From an uncultured Bacteroidota bacterium (GTDB lineage Bacteria > Bacteroidota > Bacteroidia > B-17B0 > Aurantibacillaceae), in contig CAIXZI010000472.1 of assembly GCA_903923915.1 (NCBI GenBank), forward strand, positions 1 through 9,436: a DNA stretch of 9,436 bases. Reading direction: 5' to 3'. Below the pieces are notes generated by a model. That model searched no databases. It was given only the letters and a program-made list of their open reading frames with translations, and was not told the DNA's origin. Of this stretch, positions 1-6,431 are shown piece by piece. Positions within the stretch are counted from its first letter, which is position 1, and the number at the start of each line of letters is the position of its first letter. The translations under genes were made by a program, and so were the position numbers.

Positions 1-3000
1 GGTTTGTTTTGCGAGCGTATTTTTGGTCATGTTAAAGACTACGAATGCCATTGCGGTAAGTACAAAAGAATTCGTTATAAAGGAATTGTGTGCGACCGTT
101 GCGGTGTTGAAGTTACTGAAAAGAAAGTAAGAAGAGAGAGAATGGGGCACATTTCACTTGTGGTTCCTGTGGTTCATATCTGGTTCTTTAAATCTTTGCC
201 AAGTAAAATTGGTTATTTATTGGGACTTCCAACTAAAAAACTAGAATCAATTATCTATTACGAAAGATACATCGTTATTAATGCTGGTGTGAAATTAAAA
301 GACGGCGTTAGTGCTTTGGATTTTCTTTCGGAAGAAGAATATCTTGATATCATGGATTCTTTACCAAAAGAAAACCAATATCTTGATGATAATGACCCAA
401 ATAAATTTGTTGCTAAAACAGGTGCTGAAGCAGTTTATGACTTGTTAATCACTTTAGATTTAGATACATTATCTTATACATTAAGAGATAAAGCAAATAA
501 AGAAACATCTCAACAGCGTAAAAATGAAGCGCTTAAGCGTCTTCAAGTTGTTGAAGCTTTCAGAGAATCAATTAAAAACGTTGACAACAAACCAGAATGG
601 ATGGTTGTTAAAGTAATTCCGGTAATTCCACCAGAATTAAGACCTTTAGTTCCATTGGATGGAGGTCGTTTTGCTTCTTCTGACTTAAATGATTTATATC
701 GTCGTGTTATTATTCGTAATAACCGTTTAAAACGTTTAATAGAAATTAAAGCTCCGGATGTAATTTTACGTAACGAAAAACGTATGTTACAAGAATCAGT
801 TGACTCATTGTTTGACAACTCTCGTAAAGCAAATGCAGTTAAAACAGAAAGTAACCGCGCTTTAAAATCATTATCAGATTCATTAAAAGGTAAACAAGGT
901 AGGTTCCGTCAGAACTTATTAGGTAAACGTGTAGATTACTCGGCTCGTTCGGTAATTGTTGTAGGACCTGAATTGAAATTACATGAGTGCGGTCTTCCAA
1001 AAGAAATGGCTGCTGAATTATTCAAACCATTTATTATCCGCAAAATGCTTGAGCGTGGTGTGGTAAAAACGGTTAAATCGGCTAAGAAATTAGTTGAGAA
1101 AAAAGAAGCGATTGTTTGGGATATTTTAGAAAACGTATTGAAAGGACATCCGGTTATGTTAAACCGTGCCCCAACACTACACAGATTAGGTATTCAGGCT
1201 TTCCAACCAAAATTGGTTGAAGGAAAAGCAATTCAGTTACATCCATTAGTTTGTACTGCGTTTAACGCCGATTTTGATGGAGATCAAATGGCAGTTCACG
1301 TTCCATTAGGAAATGCTGCAATTTTAGAAGCTCAAATGTTGATGCTTGCATCTCATAACATCTTAAATCCTTCAAACGGTGCGCCAATTGCGGTTCCGTC
1401 TCAGGATATGGTACTTGGTTTATATTATTTAACCAAAGGCAAACGTAACATTAAAGGTGATGAAGTAAAAGGAGAAGGTATGACTTTCTACTCACCTGAT
1501 GAAGTAATTATTGCATACAACGAAAAACGCGTTGACTTGCACGCTATGATTAAAGTGCGTGTTGACAATGCGCTTGAAAACGATGAGTTAACTAAAAAAA
1601 TCATTGAAACAACTGTAGGTCGTGTAATGTTCAACTTAGTTGTTCCGCACGAAGCAGGTTATATCAATGAATTGTTGACTAAAAAATCGTTACGTGATAT
1701 TATCGGTACCGTTTTGAAAAAAACTGGTATGGCTAAAACAGCTAAATTTCTTGATGATATTAAAGAACTTGGATTTAAAACAGCGTTCCGTGGTGGTTTA
1801 TCGTTTAACTTAGGTGACATACAAACACCGGTTGAAAAAATTAAACTAATTGCAGACGCGCACGAACAAGTTACGGAAGTAATGGCCAATTACAACATGG
1901 GCTTCATTACCAACAACGAGCGTTACAACCAAATTATTGACGTTTGGACACACACTAACTCTAAAGTAACTAAAAAAGTATTAGATGCATTAAGCTCAGA
2001 TAAACAAGGGTTCAACTCTGTTTACATGATGCTAGATTCTGGTGCTCGTGGTAGTAAAGAACAAATTAAACAGCTTAGCGGAATGCGCGGTTTGATGGCT
2101 AAGCCACAAAAAGCAGGTTCTGGTGGAGCTGAAATTATCGAGAACCCGGTATTATCTAACTTCCGTGAAGGTTTATCAATTTTGGAATACTTTATTTCTA
2201 CCCACGGTGCTCGTAAAGGTCTTGCTGATACGGCGTTAAAAACAGCTGATGCGGGTTACTTAACTCGTCGTTTAGTTGACGTGGCACAGGATGTAATTAT
2301 TACCGAAGCAGATTGCGGTACATTACGTGGATTAACTGCTATGCCGTTAAAAAACAACGAAGAAATAGTAGAATCTTTATATGATCGTTTATTAGGTCGT
2401 GTTGCTTTAGCAGATGTTTATCATCCATTAACAGGCGATTTAATTGCTGTAGGCGGAGAATTAATTGATGAAAAAGTAGCTGAAGCCATTGCAAAATCTC
2501 CTTTAGAATCAGTTGAAATTCGTTCGGTATTAACTTGCGAAAGTCGCCAAGGTGTTTGTGCTAAATGCTACGGACGTAACTTAGGTAATGGTAAGTTTGT
2601 ACAATTAGGTGAAGCAGTAGGTGTTATCGCAGCTCAATCAATTGGTGAGCCGGGTACACAGTTAACACTTCGTACGTTCCACGTTGGGGGTACTGCAAGT
2701 AACACTGCAGCATCTTCTAAATTAGAAGCTAAACATGATGGTATTACAGAAATTGACGAGCTACGCACAGTAGACCGTGTTAATCCGGATGGTAAAAAAG
2801 TAACGGTTGTTATTGGTCGTTCTACAGAGATACGTATTGTTGATCCTAATACAGGAATTACTTTAACAACAGGTAACATTCCTTATGGTTCTCAATTATA
2901 TATTAAACCAGGCGCTAAAGTTAAAAAAGGCGAATTGATTTGCGATTGGGATGCTTACAACGCGGTAATCGTATCTGAATTTGCCGGTACAGTTTCTTAT

Positions 3001-4146
3001 GAGCACATCGAAGAAGGTTCTACTTTCCGCGAAGAGGCTGATGAGCAAACAGGCTTTAAAGAAAAGGTAATAACTGAAAGTCGTGATAAAACTAAGAGTC
3101 CGATGATTAGAATTGTAGATAAAAAAGGCGAGCCTTATAAATCTTACAATATACCGGTTGGCGCACACGTAGTTGTTGAAGAAGGTGAGAAAATTGAATT
3201 AGGTAAAGTATTGGTAAAAATACCACGCGTTACCGGTAAAGTAGGTGATATTACAGGTGGTTTACCACGTGTTACCGAATTATTTGAGGCTCGTAACCCA
3301 AGCAACCCTGCTGTAGTGGCTGAGATTGACGGTATTGTTACTTTTGGTAAAATTAAACGTGGTAACCGCGAGGTTATGGTTGAAGCTAAAACAGGCGAAA
3401 AACGTACTTACTTGGTATCATTATCTAAACACATTCTTGTGCAAGAAAATGACTTTGTACGTGCAGGTGATTCGTTATCTGATGGTTCAATTAGCCCTGG
3501 TGATATCCTTTCTATTAAAGGCCCAACAGCGGTACAAGAATATATTGTGAATGAAATTCAGGAGGTATATCGTTTACAAGGACAAAAACTGAACGATAAG
3601 CACTTTGAAACAATCGTTCGTCAGATGATGCGTAAAGTTGAAATTGAAGATCCGGGCGATACTATTTTCTTAGAAAGACAAATGGCTAACAAAATCGATT
3701 TCATGAAAGAAAACGACCGTTTGTTTGGTATGAAAGTAGTTGTTGAAGCAGGAGATAGCACCGAGGTAAAAGCCGGACAAATTTTATCTTCTCGTAAACT
3801 ACGTGATATCAATTCATCATTAAAACGTAAAGATCATAAGCAAGTAGAATCTAGAGATGCAGTGCCTGCTACGGCAAACCCTGTATTGCAAGGTATTACA
3901 CGCGCCTCTTTACAAACTGCAAGCTGGATATCAGCGGCATCGTTCCAAGAGACAACTAAAGTATTGAACGAAGCAGCTATAAACGGTAAAGTAGATTTAC
4001 TAAAAGGCTTAAAAGAAAACGTAATTGTAGGTCACTTAATTCCTGCGGGAACAGGTATCCGTCAGTACGAAAAACTAATAGTAGGTAGCAAAGAAGAATA
4101 CGAACAATTGATGGCTTCTAAAGAAGAAGTTGAAGAAGAAGCGTAA
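1..4146 (+). CDS. rpoC: DNA-directed RNA polymerase subunit beta' (5' truncated by window)
   Basis: RpoC forms the clamp and catalytic centre of RNA polymerase. The reading frame is already open at base 1 ([12 protein letters not shown]). The TTG at position 4 is an internal Leu codon, not a start. By comparison with E. coli RpoC about 54 N-terminal residues are missing. Numbering from window codon 1: N-terminal zinc site C16, C18, C31, C34; catalytic NADFDGD with Mg-binding D424, D426, D428; bridge helix near 736-764 ([19 protein letters not shown]); second zinc site C772, C846, C853, C856; trigger loop starting near 881 (LTLRTFH, His894). A roughly 180-residue insertion (about 902-1080) interrupts the trigger loop before DITGGLPRV at 1083, as in many Gram-negative RpoC. 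The C-terminus is acidic (EEVEEEA) and ends in TAA at 4144-4146. His10 stands where most homologues have Pro (GPVKDYEC). No frameshift is seen. rpoB would be expected upstream; this is known for the family and not visible here. Confidence 0.99.
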   Translation, partial: GLFCERIFGHVKDYECHCGKYKRIRYKGIVCDRCGVEVTEKKVRRERMGHISLVVPVVHIWFFKSLPSKIGYLLGLPTKKLESIIYYERYIVINAGVKLKDGVSALDFLSEEEYLDIMDSLPKENQYLDDNDPNKFVAKTGAEAVYDLLITLDLDTLSYTLRDKANKETSQQRKNEALKRLQVVEAFRESIKNVDNKPEWMVVKVIPVIPPELRPLVPLDGGRFASSDLNDLYRRVIIRNNRLKRLIEIKAPDVILRNEKRMLQESVDSLFDNSRKANAVKTESNRALKSLSDSLKGKQGRFRQNLLGKRVDYSARSVIVVGPELKLHECGLPKEMAAELFKPFIIRKMLERGVVKTVKSAKKLVEKKEAIVWDILENVLKGHPVMLNRAPTLHRLGIQAFQPKLVEGKAIQLHPLVCTAFNADFDGDQMAVHVPLGNAAILEAQMLMLASHNILNPSNGAPIAVPSQDMVLGLYYLTKGKRNIKGDEVKGEGMTFYSPDEVIIAYNEKRVDLHAMIKVRVDNALENDELTKKIIETTVGRVMFNLVVPHEAGYINELLTKKSLRDIIGTVLKKTGMAKTAKFLDDIKELGFKTAFRGGLSFNLGDIQTPVEKIKLIADAHEQVTEVMANYNMGFITNNERYNQIIDVWTHTNSKVTKKVLDALSSDKQGFNSVYMMLDSGARGSKEQIKQLSGMRGLMAKPQKAGSGGAEIIENPVLSNFREGLSILEYFISTHGARKGLADTALKTADAGYLTRRLVDVAQDVIITEADCGTLRGLTAMPLKNNEEIVESLYDRLLGRVALADVYHPLTGDLIAVGGELIDEKVAEAIAKSPLESVEIRSVLTCESRQGVCAKCYGRNLGNGKFVQLGEAVGVIAAQSIGEPGTQLTLRTFHVGGTASNTAASSKLEAKHDGITEIDELRTVDRVNPDGKKVTVVIGRSTEIRIVDPNTGITLTTGNIPYGSQLYIKPGAKVKKGELICDWDAYNAVIVSEFAGTVSYEHIEEGSTFREEADEQTGFKEKVITESRDKTKSPMIRIVDKKGEPYKSYNIPVGAHVVVEEGEKIELGKVLVKIPRVTGKVGDITGGLPRVTELFEARNPSNPAVVAEIDGIVTFGKIKRGNREVMVEAKTGEKRTYLVSLSKHILVQENDFVRAGDSLSDGSISPGDILSIKGPTAVQEYIVNEIQEVYRLQGQKLNDKHFETIVRQMMRKVEIEDPGDTIFLERQMANKIDFMKENDRLFGMKVVVEAGDSTEVKAGQILSSRKLRDINSSLKRKDHKQVESRDAVPATANPVLQGITRASLQTASWISAASFQETTKVLNEAAINGKVDLLKGLKENVIVGHLIPAGTGIRQYEKLIVGSKEEYEQLMASKEEVEEEA

Positions 4147-4149
4147 TAT

Positions 4150-4184
4150 CAGTTAACAGGTAACATTTATCAGTTATCATTTAA
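4150..4184 (+). repeat. Degenerate 7-nt tandem repeat after rpoC stop
   Basis: Five consecutive heptamers read CAGTTAA, CAGGTAA, CATTTAT, CAGTTAT, CATTTAA. All begin CA and share the pattern CAKKTAW or CATTTAW. They fill the gap between the rpoC stop codon and its terminator and overlap the first bases of the terminator stem. The repeat is seen directly in the sequence. Its function is unknown, and it may be a decayed simple repeat. Confidence 0.6.
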
Positions 4185-4222
4185 AAAGGGTTTCAATTTA
4201 GTTTGAAACCCTTTTTTGTTTT
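4183..4222 (+). terminator. Intrinsic terminator of rpoC
   Basis: A perfect 14-bp stem pairs AAAAAGGGTTTCAA (4183-4196) with TTGAAACCCTTTTT (4203-4216) across a 6-nt loop. It runs into a T-rich tract (TTTTTTGTTTTT). It lies 37 nt after the rpoC stop, so it should end the rpoC transcription unit. The A tract on the 5' side means it could also work on the opposite strand. Confidence 0.93.
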
Positions 4223-4227
4223 TAGGC

Positions 4228-4479
4228 GGCTAAGGTTAATTTTATACTGGCTAAAGCTCATTCTGTACTGGCTAAAGGTAATTCTATAATCGCTAAGCCT
4301 AGTTTGTTAGTGGCTAAAGCTTATTCTTAACCGGCTAAGCTTAATTCTATGCTGGCTAAAGGAAATTTTGAAGTGGCTAAGCTGAGTTTGTTAGTGGCTA
4401 ACGTGCATTCTGAACCGGCTAAGGGTAATTCTATACTGGCTAAGGCAAGTTTTGAAGTAGCGGAAGCCAATTCTATATT
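4228..4479 (+). repeat. 21-nt tandem array, 12 units, with 4-unit higher-order repeat
   Basis: Twelve contiguous units of exactly 21 nt start at 4228, 4249, 4270, 4291, 4312, 4333, 4354, 4375, 4396, 4417, 4438 and 4459, with no insertion or deletion. The common plan is GGCTAA, five variable bases, RTTYK, then five more variable bases. GCTAA is invariant in the first eleven units; the last unit is degenerate (AGCGGA). The unit tails fall into classes: ATACT-like (A), TTAGT (B), GAAGT (C) and TAACC or GAACC (D). The order B-D-A-C in units 4-7 recurs in units 8-11, giving an 84-bp higher-order repeat with 70 of 84 identical positions. There are no spacers, so this is not CRISPR. One forward frame reads as a heptapeptide resembling AKGNSIL, but it has no start codon and contains a stop in unit 5. 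The array lies just after the rpoC terminator. Function unknown. Confidence 0.92.
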
Positions 4480-4501
4480 TATATTTGGATGTTTTTTACA
4501 T

Positions 4502-4524
4502 GTTCTTTTTGCTTAACTAAAAGG
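4502..4524 (+). repeat. Fragment of the dispersed palindromic element
   Basis: The segment GTTCTTTTTGCTTAACTAAA followed by AGG resembles the head of the elements at 4544, 4755 and 5934 (TTCTTTTTGCTTGACCAAAA). It has lost the perfect inverted repeat. I read it as a decayed or truncated copy. Confidence 0.5.
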
Positions 4525-4543
4525 TGGAGATTTTTCTTCTTCA

Positions 4544-4690
4544 TTTCTTTGCTTGCCCAAAGAAACGAAGCAAAGAAAGTGCACCACGAACGCCAACATT
4601 CGCTGCGATTTCACACAGGGCTGCCCTGCTTGGCTATCTTAGCTCAAGTTCGCACCGTTCGTGGACGCCTGCCCCGGGGATATTGTGAAT
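4544..4690 (+). repeat. Dispersed palindromic element, copy 1 (most complete)
   Basis: Three parts are visible. First, a head hairpin with an 11-bp perfect stem, TTTCTTTGCTT (4544-4554) with AAGCAAAGAAA (4568-4578), and a 13-nt loop. Second, an outer inverted repeat, CCACGAACG (4584-4592) with CGTTCGTGG (4656-4664), enclosing a small CAGGG-CTG-CCCTG hairpin at 4616-4628. Third, a tail GTGGACGCCTGCCCC (4661-4675) followed by GATAT, which recurs at 6085-6104 and 6210-6230. An open frame spanning 4489-4722 passes through it but is repeat-derived and is not called as a gene. The layout matches the element at 5934, which suggests a multi-copy structured element. Whether it is mobile cannot be told from this window. 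Confidence 0.7.
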
Positions 4691-4754
4691 ACTATGGGTG
4701 TTATGATTACGAGTTTTTGTAAATGGCGTGGGAATCTTTTACCTATCTTATATT

Positions 4755-4797
4755 TTCTTTTTGCTTGACCAAAAAGAACGAAAAAGGTAAGAAAGTC
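4755..4797 (+). repeat. Dispersed palindromic element, copy 2 (head only)
   Basis: A 9-bp stem pairs TTCTTTTTG (4755-4763) with CAAAAAGAA (4770-4778) around loop CTTGAC. It is followed by ACGAAAAAGGTAAGAAAG, which parallels ACGAAGCAAAGAAAG in copy 1. I could not find a convincing outer inverted repeat in 4798-4856, so this copy seems degenerate or shortened. The rest of 4798-4856 holds nothing I recognise. Confidence 0.6.
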
Positions 4798-4856
4798 CGA
4801 TGGTAAATCGCACATGCCAAGCGACGGCGGAGGCTTTGCAGGTTTACGCTGTGTTC

Positions 4857-4899
4857 AAAAAAAAACATCTTCATAAAAGCTAATGAAGATGGTTTTTTT
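4857..4899 (-). terminator. Terminator of the minus-strand gene, probably bidirectional
   Basis: A 9-bp stem pairs CATCTTCAT (4866-4874) with ATGAAGATG (4883-4891) across an 8-nt loop. It is flanked by nine A residues on the left (4857-4865) and seven T residues on the right (4893-4899). On the minus strand the A tract becomes the U run, placed just after the stop codon of the 4913-5725 gene. The right-hand T run would also serve plus-strand transcripts coming from the repeat region. Confidence 0.85.
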
Positions 4900-4912
4900 A
4901 GAAGGGACATTA

Positions 4913-5725
4913 CTAAAGTTTTTGTGGCTTAAATTTTATCGAGCGTATCTGCTTATATTCCGGTGCATTTGTGCCATAAACGGATTTGATGTAATCTTTA
5001 ACCTCCTCGCCAATATCGCATAAGCCGGTGATGGGTGTATACAATACCTTATTACGTGCAATGCGGGTGTTGTTTATTTTGGTGTGTGCAACAACTGCTG
5101 CATTGTTGGTTGCTGTTAAGTTTGCCAAATAGGTATTTAAAGCAGTTAGTTTTAAATCTACTTCGTTAGGGCTATAGGAAGGAATGCTTTGCAATAATGC
5201 AATGAAAGCCGCCATGTGTTGGATTAAATTATCGAAACTTAACTGCGCAGTAGAAATAGTATGTGGTGCAACAGGTGCTGGCACCGGATTTGTACTTGGA
5301 GGCGTAGTAGTTTTTTCTGATGAAGAAGAACTATTGTTTGATGACGGATTGGATGGTGTTGCCGGCGCAGGCACCGGAATTATTTTAGCGCGGCTGCCCT
5401 GAATTTTACGGTTAATGGTTTTAGCATTTGCTTTTTGCTGCGCTGTTGCACCCGAAGCTATTAATGCACTAAACATACGTGTTGCCAGTTTTTTAATGTT
5501 TTGAAATGCAATGATGCGCGCATTGATGGCAGCGGTATTTGCTGTTGCATCTGTTATTACATTGGCAAGAGCTGTTTGCGCTGTGGTTGACAAAGCATTT
5601 AAAGCGGGTAGCTTTATAGCATTGTTGCTTGGGTTGTAACTACTGCCGTAACTAACGCAGTATGTGATTAAGGTTGACAGGTGTGCTACGTTTTTAGCAT
5701 GACCTACTTCGCTGATTGATGACAT
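4913..5725 (-). CDS. Conserved-looking hypothetical protein with duplicated helical halves and Pro/Ser linker
   Basis: A 270-residue protein begins MSSISEVGHAKNV at ATG 5725-5723 and ends with TAG at 4913. No signal peptide or membrane segment is visible, so it is probably cytoplasmic. There are two Ala/Thr/Asn-rich, probably helical halves, about 15-92 and 165-248. They align weakly, best at YNPSNNAIKLPALNAL (30-45) against YSPNEVDLKLTALNTYL (184-200), which suggests internal duplication. Between them, residues 116-156 form a low-complexity Pro/Ser/Thr linker bounded by PVPAPA and PVPAPV. A basic patch (NRKIQGSRAK, 105-114) precedes the linker, and the C-terminus is charged (EYKQIRSIKFKPQKL). 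The leader is A-rich without a Shine-Dalgarno sequence, as usual in Bacteroidota. It is a single-gene unit with its own terminator, lying between copies of a dispersed palindromic element. I have an impression that similar proteins occur in other Bacteroidota, but I know no function and assign none. Confidence 0.85.
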   Translation of the reverse strand: MSSISEVGHAKNVAHLSTLITYCVSYGSSYNPSNNAIKLPALNALSTTAQTALANVITDATANTAAINARIIAFQNIKKLATRMFSALIASGATAQQKANAKTINRKIQGSRAKIIPVPAPATPSNPSSNNSSSSSEKTTTPPSTNPVPAPVAPHTISTAQLSFDNLIQHMAAFIALLQSIPSYSPNEVDLKLTALNTYLANLTATNNAAVVAHTKINNTRIARNKVLYTPITGLCDIGEEVKDYIKSVYGTNAPEYKQIRSIKFKPQKL

Positions 5726-5933
5726 GGTTTTTTTGTTTTAAATTATTATTAGTTATTAATTAGGTATTTATACGTAGGTTTTTTTGCGTTTTTGGCAATT
5801 GTGCTGTTTTAACAGTTAAACGGCAGGGAAAACTTTTTAAACGGTGGGATTTTTTTGACGAACGGTGAAACGGGTAGTGCGTTTTTGAGGCAAAAACTAT
5901 AGGTTTTTAATACTTTCTTTCTTCTTTAGATAC
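5726..5933. other. Intergenic region upstream of minus-strand gene, with 21-bp-spaced AACGG boxes
   Basis: No gene is seen here. AACGG occurs at 5819, 5840 and 5861, spaced exactly 21 bp apart (about two helical turns), with a fourth at 5869. The first two have wider similarity (TTAAACGGYRGGRA). Two small inverted repeats are present: CTGTT-TT-AACAG near 5803-5814 and GTTTTTG-AGG-CAAAAAC at 5881-5897. The boxes lie about 95-150 bp upstream of the minus-strand start codon, where an operator could sit. I found no convincing TAnnTTTG promoter on the minus strand. A duplicated TACTTTCTTT (5911 and 5931) leads into the next palindromic element. Confidence 0.4.
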
Positions 5934-6018
5934 TTTCTTTTGCCTTGAAGCAAAAGAAACAAAAATTCAAGACAAAACGATCTACAACGCACAAGGCCAG
6001 TCTGCTCCGCGTTTTGTC
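5934..6018 (+). repeat. Dispersed palindromic element, copy 3
   Basis: The head hairpin pairs TTTCTTTTGC (5934-5943) with GCAAAAGAAA (5950-5959), a 10-bp stem with a 6-nt loop. The outer inverted repeat pairs GACAAAACG (5971-5979) with CGTTTTGTC (6010-6018) across 30 nt. The order and spacing of head and left arm match the copy at 4544. The outer arms have a different sequence (there CCACGAACG with CGTTCGTGG) yet stay perfectly complementary. The tail motif follows inside the direct repeat that starts at 6021. Confidence 0.7.
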
Positions 6019-6020
6019 GG

Positions 6021-6112
6021 GCTAGCGCGCTGCTGCGAAAGAATATTTATTTAATTGGATGATTGATGCGCTGAGTGTTTTGGGTGAATGCCTGCCCCGG
6101 ATATAATGTAAA
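6021..6112 (+). repeat. 92-bp direct repeat, copy A
   Basis: This aligns without gaps to 6148-6239 at an offset of 127 bp. The first 55 bases (GCTAGCGCGCTGCTGCGAAA through GATGCGCTGA) are nearly identical, with few substitutions; the last 37 are weaker. It contains the tail motif GCCTGCCCCGGATAT, also found at the end of the element at 4544-4690. An open minus-strand frame across both copies is repeat-derived and not believed to be a gene. Confidence 0.75.
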
Positions 6113-6147
6113 TGTGTTGTGCATATTTGAGTCATTAGCTTTATTGA

Positions 6148-6239
6148 GCTGGCGCGCTGCTCCGAAATAATATTTATTTAATTGCATGATTGATGCGCTG
6201 AATGTATGCGTGGACACCTGCGCCAGATATAGTTTGTAC
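6148..6239 (+). repeat. 92-bp direct repeat, copy B
   Basis: This is the second copy of the repeat at 6021-6112, beginning GCTGGCGCGCTGCTCCGAAA. Its tail (CGTGGACACCTGCGCCAGAT) is closer to the tail of the element at 4544-4690 (CGTGGACGCCTGCCCC) than to its own neighbour at 6082-6104. That mixture suggests exchange among family members rather than one simple recent duplication. The 35 bp between copies A and B hold nothing I recognise. Confidence 0.72.
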
Positions 6240-6259
6240 ATATATAAATATCAAATAAA

Positions 6260-6327
6260 CTTACATATGTAAGATTTATCGTAAAAATTACCAGATACAT
6301 TGGTAATTTAATGATGTTTGTCGATAA
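6260..6327. promoter_or_regulatory. Palindrome cluster upstream of the fibre-like gene
   Basis: CTTACATATGTAAG (6260-6273) is a perfect 14-bp palindrome. Right after it are nested inverted repeats: an outer TTATCG (6276-6281) with CGATAA (6322-6327), and an inner 9-bp stem AAATTACCA (6285-6293) with TGGTAATTT (6301-6309) around a 7-nt loop. They lie 105-172 bp before the ATG at 6432 and upstream of the possible -7 box. They could be operator sites for dimeric regulators or a cruciform. No regulator can be named. Confidence 0.5.
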
Positions 6328-6349
6328 GTTTAACAATTTAGTAATGTAG

Positions 6350-6374
6350 TTTGTAACTAATTATTTTATGTTTG
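6350..6374 (+). promoter_or_regulatory. Possible Bacteroidota-type promoter of the fibre-like operon
   Basis: TATGTTTG at 6367-6374 fits the Bacteroidota -7 consensus TAnnTTTG. A TTTG at 6350-6353 could be the -33 box, but the 13-nt spacing is shorter than the usual 17-20. The -7 match is therefore the main support. The predicted transcript would have a leader of about 50 nt before the ATG at 6432. Confidence 0.4.
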
Positions 6375-6386
6375 CAAAAAACATAA

Positions 6387-6406
6387 TTAACTTAAATTTA
6401 AGTTAA
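6387..6406. promoter_or_regulatory. 20-bp perfect palindrome in the fibre-like gene leader
   Basis: Bases 6387-6406, centred on AAATTT, form a perfect 20-bp palindrome made only of A/T apart from one C and one G. It starts 12 bp after the possible -7 box and ends 25 bp before the start codon. That is a position where a bound dimeric repressor could block transcription. As RNA it would fold to a hairpin with hardly any loop, so a DNA-level role is more likely. The regulator is unknown. Confidence 0.5.
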
Positions 6407-6431
6407 AATAAATTAGATTAAAAACAATCTC

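Noticed and set aside
543..3812. Several 60-90-codon open frames opposite or within rpoC
   Set aside because: They are out-of-frame shadows of a strongly conserved gene, with no initiation signals or recognisable proteins.
4228..4479. CRISPR array
   Set aside because: Units are contiguous 21-mers with graded divergence, not identical repeats separated by unique spacers. No cas gene is present.
4489..4722. Plus-strand open frame of 77 codons
   Set aside because: It runs through the dispersed palindromic element and ends in its tail, and its peptide simply mirrors the repeat. No leader or conserved protein features support it.
5184..5402. Plus-strand open frame inside the minus-strand hypothetical gene
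   Set aside because: It mirrors the low-complexity linker of the real gene. The Gly/Ala/Glu composition is the antisense of Pro/Ser/Thr codons.
5881..5897. GTTTTTG-AGG-CAAAAAC hairpin as a terminator
   Set aside because: The stem is only 7 bp with two G-C pairs, and no gene ends nearby on either strand.
6047..6241. Minus-strand open frame of 64 codons
   Set aside because: It lies wholly within the two 92-bp direct repeats. The codons reflect the repeat sequence, and the start falls in copy B with no promoter or leader.
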